A stretch of DNA of 64,000 nucleotides from Solea solea (lineage: Eukaryota > Chordata > Actinopteri > Pleuronectiformes > Soleidae). Position 1 is the first letter of the stretch, and the number at the start of each line of letters is the position of its first letter. The notes beneath the pieces are model-generated. The model ran no database searches, had not been told where the DNA came from, and worked only from the letters and a program-made list of their open reading frames with translations. The stretch lies in NCBI RefSeq assembly GCF_958295425.1, contig NC_081150.1:6819001-6883000 (forward strand), in the 5' to 3' direction. Below are positions 11,450 through 22,160 of this stretch, piece after piece. Made by a program: the position numbers and the translations under genes.

Positions 11450-14400
11450 ATGAGACTTCTTCTCATCGCCGCTGCTGTGGTTGCAGTCCTGTTGACAGGT
11501 AAGTGAAAGTGTGCTGCTTTTCCTCTTGAAGAGAGCTACAGGAGTAACTTAGTGGGTTCAGTTCAGGACCATGGACAGAGACACAGATGACTCCTACACT
11601 CGACTGCATGCAAACTGTTTATTTCTGTTCTTGTAGCTTTATACGCACTTACAAAATATGATGTTACCAGAGCATTTCACAGCAACATTTTTACATTAAA
11701 TAATATATTTGACATAATAGTATATATTACATGCAAATGATGTCCCATATATAGTTTTATATGGTCTTGGAATCTTCATACAGTGACTGTGAGTGCAGAT
11801 ACATAACTAACAGCTGTTGCCCCTTCACTGAGCACAATCTATAGTCTCTTTTTTTATTACACGGGCTAAATGTGTGCCAGTTCTTTATGATATGAGGCTG
11901 TTTGTGGGGAGAATTTTTTCACAGGGAAAAGAGAAAATGGATCTCCGTTACCACATCGTTGATCACTGTTTCTCTCCCAGCAAAAAAAGAAAGAAATAAA
12001 AATCACACAAATAATTTTTTGTCTTTTTGCAGAAAATCTAGCACTTCCAGTGGGGAAAGAAGGACAGAGAGAGGATGTGGTATGCTTCTCTAATACAGTC
12101 TGATAACTACAGTATATTATACTATAATATGATACTTTCTATGCAGCCTCAATAATACACATTTTGTGAATTCTTTGGGTGGGTTTTGTAGGTAACACGA
12201 TGCTTGGTTGAAGTCCTGTCCAAAGCTCTCACCAAACCGGACTCTCGGCTGGATCAGGAATGCAAAGATCTTCTCCAAACAGGTCTATATACTGCATATC
12301 TTTACAATTGTTTTTTTTAAGTTATTATCAATTTTCATTCAAAATATTTATATGGTGAAGTGTTACACTGATTGTAGCCTATAATAATTCCCGTAACCAA
12401 GCTATTACCTGCATATTACTGTAAAATAACACAGTATTACTGCAATATGATGTCCTTACACTATTACCATTTCAATTGCCAAGTTTTAAATTACATAATT
12501 AGTATGTTGTTATTTTACTGCAAAGTGTTACCCTATTTAAAAGTGTTATATATAGCCTTTGTTGTATCCATTTGCATTTAAGGAGAAATGGTGAAATAAA
12601 ATACAATTTCCACTCATTTGGAGAACAACACAACACAAAATTCTCTTTAAATATGAAAAAACATTTTCACCAAATAAATATGGACTGAAATTAAATGACA
12701 AATCAATCACAACTTGTCCCTATAGTGAAACTTTAGATATTTTCTGATCTTCACTTTGCTCTGTCACAGGTGTTAAACATGCCCCGCTGGACAAGAAGAG
12801 CGGGGAAGGTATGGTGATGCATGAAGAGGTGGTCAAAGTTCATCCAGAGGACACTGAGGCAAAGACAACTGATGTCAAAGACATTGAGGCACTCTTACAA
12901 TCCGTGGCAGAGAAGAGAGAAACGCCTGAAGATGAGCGTAACCAAGAATCCTGGAGTCTGGGTGATGAGAAGGAGAAACAATACGGAAATGAAGAGGAAG
13001 AAGTGCGGGAGAAGAGAGCTAACTGGAGGCCTGGAAGACATTACCAAAGAAACCACAAGCGTGATGAAGAAGAAGACAATGAGCGCAGTCAGGAAAGTTG
13101 GGGGATGTTTGACAAGAGATCAGAGGAAGAGGTGGATGAGGAGGGAGAAGAAGGTGGTGAAAGGGAGAAAAGGAAATGGAGGGCTGGAAGACACTACCAA
13201 AAACAACACAAACGAGATGAGGAACCTTTAGGAGACGAGGGGGAGGAACCAGAGGAGGAACGTAGCCAAGAGTCCTGGGATGTGGACAAGAGGCATGGGA
13301 GAGAGGAAGAGGAAGAAAGAAACAAGCCCATATGGAAACCCACACACCCTTACCACCACAAGACAAAACTCCTCAAACGTGGTGATGAGCCATCTGAGGA
13401 AGACGGAAATGAGGATCGTAGCCAGGAATCTTGGGGTCTTGATGATGAAAGAGACAAGAGAAACTGGAGGCCAGGCAGACACCACCAGAGGAGAACAAGA
13501 CGGGATGAGGAGCTCTCAGAAGAAGCTAGGGAAGAAGCTAGGGAAGAACCCGATGAAGAACGCAGCCAAGAGTACTGGGACTTTGACACTGGAAGGTACA
13601 AGAGAAAGTGGAGGCCCGGCAGACACCACCAGAGGAGAGAAAAACGTGATGAGGAGCTCTCAGAAGAAGCTAGGGAAGACCCCGATGAAGAACGCAGCCA
13701 AGAGCAGTTGGACTTTGACACTGGAAGGTACAAGAGAAAATGGAGGCCAGGCAGACACCACCAGAGGAGAGAAAAACGTGATGAGGAGCTCTCAGAAGAA
13801 GCTAGGGAAGACCCCGATGAAGAACGCAGCCAAGAGCACTGGGACTTTGACACTGGAAGGTACAAGAGAAAGTGGAGGCCAGGCAGACACCACCAGAGGA
13901 GAGAAAAACGTGATGAGGAGCTCTCAGAAGAAGCTAGGGAAGACCCCGATCAAGAACGCAGCCAAGAGCACTGGGACTTTGACACTGGAAGGTACAAGAG
14001 AAAGTGGAGGCCAGGCAGACACCACCAGAGGAGAGAAAAACGTGATGAGGAGCTCTCAGAAGAAGCTAGGGAAGACCCCGATGAAGAACGCAGCCAAGAG
14101 CACTGGGACTTTGACACTGGAAGGTACAAGAGAAAGTGGAGGCCAGGCAGACACCACCAGAGGAGAGAAAAACGTGATGAGGAGCTCTCAGAAGAAGCTA
14201 GGGAAGACCCCGATGAAGAACGCAGCCAAGAGTACTGGGACATTGACACTGGAAGGTACAAGAGAAAGTGGAGGCCCGGCAGACACCACCAGAGGAGAGA
14301 AAAACGTGATGAGGAGCTCTCAGAAGAAGCTAGGGAAGACCCCGATGAAGAACGTAGCCAAGAGTACTGGGACATTGACACTGGAAGGTACAAGAGAAAG

Positions 14401-16271
14401 TGGAGGCCCGGCAGACACCACCAGAGGAGAGAAAAACGTGATGAGGAGCTCTCAGAGGACAGGCAGGAAGACGGTGATGGAGAACGTAGTCAGGAGTCCT
14501 GGGGGCTTGATAAAAGACACGACAAAGAAGAGGGAGAAGTTGAGAAGCGCATATGGAAACCAACCCACAGATACCACCACAAAAAGAAGTATCACAAGCG
14601 TGGTGGAGGCTCATCAGAGGAGGAGGAAGAACAGAGAGCTGTTTCAGAGGAAGATGAAGATACAGCAAAGGACAGGGATGAAGCTCTGAGGTACTTTTTT
14701 TTTTTTTTTTTTAATCTTTCATCACATGTAACAACTTCTATGTCTATGCCTCATATCTAAGAGTGCAATAGCAGCCAAATCAAAATCACATTTTGCATGA
14801 TAAAATTCACAAATCCCACATGCAGGGTTCATGAACTGACAGTTCTAGTAGCAGTACAGTTTGTGTACGCTGGTATGTGTTGTCTTTACCATGCTGCTCT
14901 CGAGTAATTGCCCCCTTTGGGACTATTGAAGTTGTTACAATTGACATGAATTTTAAAATGTGGTGGGGTTTTTTTTTTTTCCAGGTATCTGGCTGAGAAA
15001 CGCAATCCTTGGATTTACAGAAGCTTCTACCATCCTGCCTGGTTTAAACGGGATTCTGCAAACTCAGACAAGGTGAGCATAATGAGATGGCTTCATCTTC
15101 CATCTGCATGCATGAATCTGACACAAGTACAAGCGCTACGTCTGTGCATGTTAGCGCGGTACACTTCAGACGTGTTGTGGTTCTGCCTGTGTTCAGATGG
15201 ATGAACTGTCCAAGTTGTTGGGCTATAAGATAAACCAGCTGGCCAACCACTCTAATCAAGAGGAGGCAAATAGAAGCATGTACCAGAGAGAACTCAGCCC
15301 GCAGGAGGTGAACACTGCACGCACTCACTGCAAAAAAATGACCTTTATGACTGATGTGCTGTCATGTTCACTTGTTCACCAGAGCACTGAAGTCTAGGAA
15401 ATACAAGACGACAGCTTCAGTAGATTTCAAATTTCCAACTGGTAATGAGAGATAATCCAAAATAGATTTAAATATGCATCAGTAAATGTAACTGAGAGCT
15501 TATACGTGTGAATGTTTCATAAAACTGGCTCCCGAACATTCACACTACAGCCATTTCCATAAACAATGGCCACCACAGTGTATATATTCAGCTGACCCAG
15601 TAAAGCCATTAAGCATGTACTCCTCCACCACTGGGGTGAAAGCAGCCAGGCTCATTATGGAAATCTCTGGTCTTTGTGGAGATGTCAGGATTTAACCTCG
15701 GAGCCACAGAGCATCAGTGAATATGCAACAGTGCAAATGCACATCCAGACCCCGTCCCTCGTGAGAATGTCCCAAATACATAATGGGAAAATGTTAACTT
15801 GTATGAAGTCACGAGCGATTTGCTTAACTCACTCCGACACATGTACTGTTGTGTTAATCAGATCTGGTTTTCTCTCAAGGGGCTTTTTCTACCAGCTGGT
15901 TTGTCTGTTTTTTATGATTTGCATTTACCAGCATTCATGACAGCCTACCTGAGTATTTTCATAATTCAGCCATTACAAGGGAAGCTAAAGCCCCCACCTC
16001 CCATTCATGGTTATTTATTATTTCAAGAGCAATGCAGCTAAAGGGATAAAGATATTTGTTTTACCCAAATTCTGTAGCAATCAAATGACCATTTGATTCA
16101 GATTTCTATTCCAAAAATGCAGATTGTTCTGGTGTTGCAACAAAACCCGCTTGCATTTAGTTTCCTGTGTTAATCCAATATGTTTTTCAGGATAAAGAGC
16201 TGGAAAACCTGGCTGCGATGGACATGGAGCTGCAGAAAATCGCATCCAAGTTGCATGACAACAGCGCATAA
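11450..16271 (+). CDS. chgb: Chromogranin B (secretogranin-1), 7 coding exons, 795 aa
   Basis: Acidic granin of neuroendocrine dense-core granules, a precursor cut at dibasic sites by prohormone convertases. Coding exons: 11450-11498, 12033-12079, 12192-12282, 12770-14690, 14985-15072, 15197-15307, 16191-16271; all junctions are GT-AG and in frame. The start has A at -3 and opens a hydrophobic signal peptide (residues 1-16 or slightly longer). Exon 3 gives the granin N-terminal disulfide loop, Cys36 and Cys56, with CLVEVLSKAL between them. Exon 4 is very rich in Glu, Arg and Lys and contains the repeat array. Exon 5 encodes KRNPWIYRSFYHPAWFKR, a conserved CHGB-type segment, and exon 7 the C-terminal granin signature ENLAAMDMELQKIA. 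The protein is longer than human CHGB (677 aa), mainly through the array. Intron 4 starts with a long T run (14695-14712). Identity is firm from both ends; the exact signal cleavage site is not resolved. Confidence 0.96.
13504..14439 (+). repeat. Coding tandem array in chgb exon 4 (44-aa / 132-bp unit, 7 copies)
   Basis: The unit begins at gatgaggagctctcaga and starts at 13504, 13648, 13780, 13912, 14044, 14176 and 14308. The first copy is 144 bp because EEAR is duplicated inside it; the others are exactly 132 bp. Each copy encodes DEELSEEARED-DEERSQE, then xWDFDTGRYKR, then KWRPGRHHQRREKR. Copies differ at only a few sites (Glu/Gln before ERSQE, His/Tyr or Gln-Leu before DFD, Phe/Ile in D-x-D). 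The array covers about residues 308-619. More diverged relatives of the same module flank it on both sides (12.9-13.5 kb and 14.44-14.62 kb). Near identity implies recent expansion or homogenisation, so copy number may vary between alleles and may be mis-assembled. Confidence 0.95.
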
Positions 16272-16562
16272 GCGAGGAGGGACGGCATTTTGAGACGCCA
16301 TCAGTTCTGGATTACAGCCGGATGTCTTACCGCATGTCTGCTAATTTTGTGTGCTCACGTTGTAATGAAAAAATAAGACCCTGGAGCCTTGCCAAAAATA
16401 TCAATACCAACTTATGTATCATTGTATTTGTGATATTTTGGTGTAGTTAACTTAAAATCAGCATGGGAATGGTTTTGATGTTCATACATGTAAAGAAACA
16501 ATACAATTGAAAGCAGATTATTGAAATAATTGTGTTCTGAAGAGCTTGCTCAGTGTGTACTC

Positions 16563-16568
16563 AATAAA
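16563..16568 (+). terminator. chgb poly(A) signal AATAAA
   Basis: Canonical AATAAA about 290 bp after the chgb stop codon. It lies only about 40 bp from the opposite-strand signal of trmt6, so the two 3' ends abut or overlap. Confidence 0.75.
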
Positions 16569-16605
16569 ATGAGTTATTCTGGGACCAAAAAGATCTTTTG
16601 ATGAT

Positions 16606-16611
16606 TTTATT
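16606..16611 (-). terminator. trmt6 poly(A) signal AATAAA
   Basis: TTTATT on the + strand reads AATAAA on the - strand, about 370 bp after the trmt6 stop codon. It implies a short 3' UTR that ends at the 3' end of chgb. A weaker ATTAAA also lies near 16650. Confidence 0.65.
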
Positions 16612-16982
16612 GATGGAAAAAATTATGTTAGCACATCTCTAATACTTGTTTTTAATTCTGCTGATAGACGTTGTCCACAGTGAAGCCAATTGGTCATCAC
16701 AAATGACTTTCTAAATGAACAACAAAATTAAAAAATATTAAACTAGAATCTGTGGAGCATTAACTGAAAAAAAAGATTATTTCAGTGAGCTCAATGAGGT
16801 CAACAGCTTTGTTTCCTTCATCTGCACTGATCTGAATACACAAGGTTTGATGAATACAAACCGGACACTCTGTGGTGTCAAAAAAGTTCAGCAGAGAAGG
16901 AAGGTCAGCGCTGGAGGAAAAAACCCTACAGGCCGTTTGAAATGTGCCCTTAAAAAGACACAGTACTCGTGTGTTTGTTTGT

Positions 16983-17706
16983 TTATCCCTCAGTGTCTGT
17001 CAGTTTCTGTCTTTTTGCCGCTGGTTCCTCAACTCGCTGTGAGCCTGAAGGTTTGGCAGTGTCTGTGGCAACCGTTGTCCCTGAGAGGAGGTAGCCTCCA
17101 CCCCCACTCATCAGCAGCAGAGGATGGGTCCTGTTAGGCAACACCTAAGGACCAGACAGAGAGATACAGTCAGGACACATTAACTCTGAAGGAAATAACA
17201 CACTGGGGTCCCGAGGGGAAAGAAGTCTTTGGGTATGCAGACACTTCTCCCCCCTAGTTGTTGCAAAGGGGACAAAATACAGAGCGATGGGGAAAAAAAG
17301 GAATTGCTGTCTTAGCATTCCCAACTAATCATTGAGTTATGGCTATTAGCTGCACTTTGAGAGGTCACAGTGACTTGAATTTGTTTTATATTGTGATATA
17401 AAACAAATTAAGTGGCCATTTTCAGAAAGTGTAATAACAATTCCCTCCAGGCGTTCCTGAAATACCACATTAAAAAGAATGGGATATATATCTGGACAAA
17501 TGGACAACCCTTAAATTAAAAAGCCTCTGGTCACGGCTCGTCACCACTTTACCTGATAATGCCTGAGCCAGGTGTCTGTGAGTCTGACGTTGACTGTACC
17601 ACCATGTTCCTTGAGCTTTGTGAAACACTCGATAAGAGCCTGAAAAAGATTGACGAGGGAGAGGTGGAAAAAGAAGCATTAAAAGGAGGGCTGCAGTGCC
17701 AAAGAG

Positions 17707-17740
<34 letters not shown>

Positions 17741-20700
17741 CGTTATCTTCTTAGCACAGTACGAAAGCACAGTAGTGGTAATCAGTGCAGGCGATGCGAT
17801 AGGCATTGTAATAACTCCTCGGCTGTGACAGCGATGTCCGCTGCAGCAACGAAATGAGGACATTTTCCCACTGGAACTCCGAGCAATAAAAGCAGCTGAT
17901 GAGAGACACGTCTACGGGAGCAAATTATCCTGACACGCCGAAAGACGTCAATAAGTGTTGTTGGATCTAGCAAATGCATCCAGTCGGGATGATCTTACCT
18001 CTCTGTACTGGGAGTAGATGACAAAAGGCCTGGAGGGAGCGAGGAATTTGAGCAGGCCCATTACGACAGAAGACGGGTGAAAGCGACTGGCGATTATCAA
18101 CCTGTAATTAGAACGAAACAGATGATTAAGCAGATGTGTAGTCTGATATAAAAAACACCGTCAACGACAGACTGTAATTGGAAATGTTGACGTCTATGGC
18201 TTATTATCAGAAAACAAAAGGATTTAACACCTTCCTCTTTCTCCTTCTTTCTATAAAACGATGATGGTAAGTAAAAAAAGAGGCAGATTTAGGACAGACT
18301 GGAGAATCTATTGATGATTTAGCAGCTATGATGTAGAGGAGCGGTAAGTTAATAGGCTAACCAGATCAATAGCTGTTCATCTAGCTTGGGTCTCCCCCTC
18401 ATAACACTTCATCCATTATAACAAAAGGGGCGATGAAGCAAATCCTTCATTTTATGTGACAGGAAACTGCAACCCAATCACTTTGTTCACCTTGTAAGGG
18501 CACAGAGTGAGAGTCCCTGGCATGAGCTCAGAGGAAATCATTTATCGTGACATTTATGGACAAAGCCATTGCTTTAATTATTATGAATCATTTTTTCATT
18601 CCTCCGTTTTAATTACTCTTGTGGACCGCATGGTGCAATTTAGAACTAGTGACAGAGAGTTGGAAGAGAGGAGCCAGAAAAGCTGTGAACAGAGAAAAAA
18701 GTGCGAGAGAAAACCAAAGCTGAACCAACCCGTCGGCATTTCTGCCTTCCAGCTGAGCGACAGCAGCTGCCAACTTCATCCGTTTCTCCTGAGCCTGAAC
18801 AAACAAACAAAAAATTAAACAATGCACTGATCTAATTAAGACAATTCTCCATTCTAAATCTTCAAATGAGAATCACTAGTGTATATCTTTGTAATAACTA
18901 GAACTTCTTGATTATTAGAATAATAAAAAGGAACAAAGAATAATGTTCAAAGTGGGGTCAGTATATACTGATTGAACATACTTTGGCTTCTTTGCGTTTC
19001 TCCTTCTCTTTTTTCTCCTTCTCCACACGAGCTTCTTCAGCAGTGACAGTCTCCATGTTCGGATCTTCTGGACCGTCCTGCTGTTCACCAGCCTGTTCTG
19101 CCTTGGGCTGGTTCTGCTCCTTCTCTTTATCCTGGTCAGACTGTTTTTCAACTGGAAGTTTGAAGATATATCGATACATTTCAGTAACGTTTCACAGAAT
19201 AAATAAACTTGTCTCTCATTTTTCTGAATTGCAGCCGTTTTATTTTCTGAATCAGCTGATTCATTTAGTCTATGTTTTGGTCCACAACTAGAAAAAGTTT
19301 TTACTTTTTACTTTTTTTCCACAAAAGTAAAAACTCATGAAAATCTTACTGGGTAAGTTTTAACCAGTAGCTACTCCATTTCACACACGCACACAAAGAA
19401 TCATTAAAATATTTAAGATTTAAAAACAATCAAGCATGCAGGTCCTACCAGCACTCGAGTGTTTGTCTGTGGTGTCCAGCGTCCCTGCCAGCAGAGCGTT
19501 GACATGGCAGATGGGAAACTCATGCAGCGTATCGTGGAAATGTGCGGGGAAGCCAAAGCTCTCCATACCCGCCCGAACAGGACCACCTCCTGGGTACATC
19601 TGAATCACTGACCCGTAGCCTGAATGAAGAGGAAAGAGAGGCTGATTAATTATGCAGTGGGCAACAGCAAGGCTCTGCAAAGTTAACAGGACAAACGTAC
19701 CTCCCATTCTCTCCATAACGGATCCTAACACAAGACCAGCACAAGTCTCAAACACCAAGACTTTGCTGCCAGCGTGGACATTTCCCAGAGTCAACATCTG
19801 GGCCAGTGTGTCATACCGCAGGTGGCTGCAACAAACACAAACATACACACTGTCCATTCAGATCGTTCTCATTACAAGAAAAATGTTCACACTTTCTGCT
19901 AACCCACGTGCTGACTCACCAGATCTTGCCTGGTTCCCGGCCATGGTACATCATAGCCAGGATGCGACAGGACGGTTTGAGAATCGTCACAGTATTTTCA
20001 TACCTGGAAACAACCAAGAATACTAATTACACCACTATTCAATAATATTCCCACGTCTGCAGTAGTGTGTAGTCGTATAATCCGAAGTGACTCACTTCTT
20101 TTTTTTCTTCTTGATGTATTTATCCTGGGCATACTCCGTCTTATCTCTGAATGTGGAACTGTTGTCTATAAGCTGCTGAATGATTTCCTGTGGAGCACAA
20201 ACACACACCATCTTTAGACTCAAGTATGTCTTCATTTTGTCTGGCCATTTAAGAGACAAGCGTCCAAGGACAGGACAAAAAGTGTCATGTTTCATTACAT
20301 TAAGACAAAAAGCAACATATCTAATTTCAAGTATTTACGTGAAAAAGCAAAAGATTCACGCAACATGATTTCCATGTTATCGAAAATGTCTGTGATCTCA
20401 GTCACTTTTCAGATGTTCTACGTCTCCTGTTTCCTTCACCCTCTTCTTCTATGATGAACCACTGCTGAATTGAAAATGATAAAATAAACTCTTTACTCTT
20501 TAAAATACAGTCCCACTAGGCCTTTGAGCAGCAAACATTCTGACTGGTTTCAGCAGTAAAAGCACAGAGGTTGGTGATAACAGAGACATCGACTCTGTAA
20601 GAACAAGCCAAAATTCATAAAGACTATTCACACCTGTGTTTTTTCTATTGTGATCTATCAAAGTGTATACCAGCATTTATATACCCTGCAGTAATACAAC

Positions 20701-21851
20701 ACACTCCCCTGAAGTATATAATTTTAGGGTTACTGCTGTACCTGACCCTTCAGACCTTGCTCTTTGAGCGTCTCAATGTCATCCCTGGTCAGTTTCTGGG
20801 ATTTCCCATCGTCGACAATATTCCTGTTGTCTGTGCCCGCCTCCTTTGCATCTGGAAACATAGATGACATTAACATCTTATTATTATCACCAATAAGGGA
20901 GCGAATACATCCACTGTATAATTTAAATGTATATGTGCTTGCTGTTTTCTACTAAAGGTCCAGTGTGCAACATTTAGGGAGGGTCATTGAAATTGAACAG
21001 ACTATAGTAAAGTATTCACAGTATGCATAAGTTTATAAATGCTTTTAAATAACAATACTTTGGTTTTCAGTAGCTTTAATATGCACTTTAGGCAAAACTT
21101 GCTTTGCGGCGGTGCAATCTTATACTGTCATGTTTCGACATCAGCCCAAACAAACAATCCAGCCAGAGAATGAATTATGACGCAGAAGCTTATAATGTAT
21201 AAAATAAGTTTGGCATCCTTTCTGGTATGCAGAGGCCACCGTAGTTCCCTGACACACTTTGATAAGGTAGGGCTGAGTGGAGCTCTCCATTTGTTTCAAA
21301 TTGCACTCTCACCATAAGATGTCACTAACTCTTACACACTGGACCTTATACACCAGCAGGTTACACACCACTAGCGTCATCTGCGTTTTTTGGCTTCTGT
21401 GGCAGCAGATTTCCTCCAGACACAATATCAAATGTGGTGCTATACAGTTGACCCACAGCTTTGTCCAAGAAGATCCACTGTTTCTCAAAAATCACCTTCC
21501 TGTAAGTAAAACACAAAGAAGTAAAAGGGTCATGATGTTATTTCAATGCATGTGATGTAATTGTTGTAAGAAATATGATAAATTCTGGTTAAAAACACTG
21601 TTATTATCCATCACGTGACATGTCATTCAAGGTTTAGCTAAGACTGCATTAGCTTGGTTGAACTAGCTGGAGTTGTGATTGGTGGGGCAGAAAGTGAAGC
21701 TTGCTAATAGTAAGAGTCTGTATACATGGCTGTTGTTGACTTACTTCCCGAGCTGAATCTGCATAGCTTTGAAGATATCTCCTCGTTTTAACACGACGCA
21801 GTCTCCCACTTTGATTCTGTACTCAGAGTCCTCGTCCCCGTTGTCCGCCAT
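16983..21851 (-). CDS. trmt6: tRNA (adenine-N1-)-methyltransferase non-catalytic subunit TRM6, 12 exons, 468 aa
   Basis: Partner of the catalytic subunit TRMT61A in the nuclear enzyme that makes m1A58 in the T-loop of tRNAs; TRMT6 helps bind tRNA and does not methylate by itself. Exons in coding order: 21745-21851, 21369-21499, 20742-20851, 20096-20187, 19920-20003, 19701-19825, 19449-19619, 18982-19151, 18730-18794, 17999-18101, 17553-17639, 16983-17144; every junction is in frame. Family landmarks are GDCVVLKRGDIFKA near the N-terminus, STFRDKTEYAQDKYI followed by a Lys run (about residues 140-147), RYDTLAQMLTLGN, ETCAGLVLGSVMERMGG, a Lys/Glu-rich insert in exon 8, RNADGLIIASRFHPSS, and MSGGGGYLLSGTTVA near the end. 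An in-frame upstream ATG exists at 21932; the start at 21851 is preferred for its Kozak context (A at -3, G at +4) and the family's usual length. The gene converges on chgb. Confidence 0.96.
17378..17409. other. Perfect 14-bp inverted repeat in trmt6 intron 11
   Basis: Arms AATTTGTTTTATAT and ATATAAAACAAATT are separated by TGTG. Transcribed RNA could form a clean AU-rich hairpin. It is inside the intron before the last trmt6 exon. Confidence 0.85.
17709..17736. repeat. (AC)14 microsatellite in trmt6 intron
   Basis: Uninterrupted AC repeat about 70 bp upstream of the acceptor of trmt6 exon 11. Confidence 0.95.
18500..18660. promoter_or_regulatory. Candidate regulatory block in a trmt6 intron
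   Basis: Between trmt6 exons 9 and 10 lies dense TAAT-core sequence (TTTAATTATTATGAATCATT, TTTTAATTACTC) with a SOX-type ACAAAG. It resembles developmental enhancers that sit inside housekeeping genes. Candidate only. Confidence 0.2.
20953..21348 (+). mobile_element. MITE-like element, family A copy 2, in trmt6 intron 2
   Basis: Left end CTAAAGGTCCAGTGTGCAAC and right end CTTACACACTGGACCTTA form inverted termini. The interior shares CCACCGTAGTTCCCTGA and a segment near AAGATGTCACTAA with the copy at 1683-1918. It fills most of intron 2, and its right end lies 20 bp from the donor of exon 2 (exon edge 21369). Confidence 0.75.
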
Positions 21852-22160
21852 GATGAGGCAGATAAAACAGCTCTTTTTGAGCTGTGAGGTGAAAGTCGTC
21901 TCCGGCTGCTGATTTAAAGTCACCGCTGACAAGACAAAGCTGGAACAAAGGCACTACAGTAACATGAAGTAAAAGCAAAACACGATGAATTATTATTACC
22001 ACGTGCTAGCCTTCACTTCCCCTCTCAGCCTCAGTGCGACTAAACGATTACAGACAGTAAATTGTGCCGGGCTTCAACATAGTCGTCTGTGATTTGCTGG
22101 ATAGGCGCGTCGCTGATTGTGATAGCCAATGGGAGCGAAACGCGATGACTCAGGCTACAA
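21852..22160 (-). promoter_or_regulatory. trmt6 promoter region (approximate)
   Basis: The DNA just upstream of the trmt6 start is richer in CpG than its surroundings. It has a CCAAT box (22126-22130, + orientation) and a TGACTCA AP-1 type site (22146-22152). No TATA box is evident, as expected for a housekeeping gene. The transcription start is not determined. Confidence 0.4.

Noticed and set aside
13350..14393. Long antisense frames (171 and 147 codons) opposite the chgb array
   Set aside because: Mirror images of the repeat unit with no homology or splice support.
13280..14689. 469-codon open frame in the +2 frame over chgb exon 4
   Set aside because: It follows the 132-bp repeat, which lacks stops in this frame too. 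The correct frame is fixed by splice phases and granin motifs.
12811..14760. chgb read as a single-exon 649-aa gene starting at the ATG at 12811
   Set aside because: The ATG is internal; upstream exons supply the signal peptide and Cys loop in frame. The end at 14760 is read-through into intron 4 after the donor at 14691.
18915..19291. Competing frames on both strands around 19 kb
   Set aside because: They overlap trmt6 exon 8; only the frame with VEKQSDQDKEKEQ fits the splice phases.
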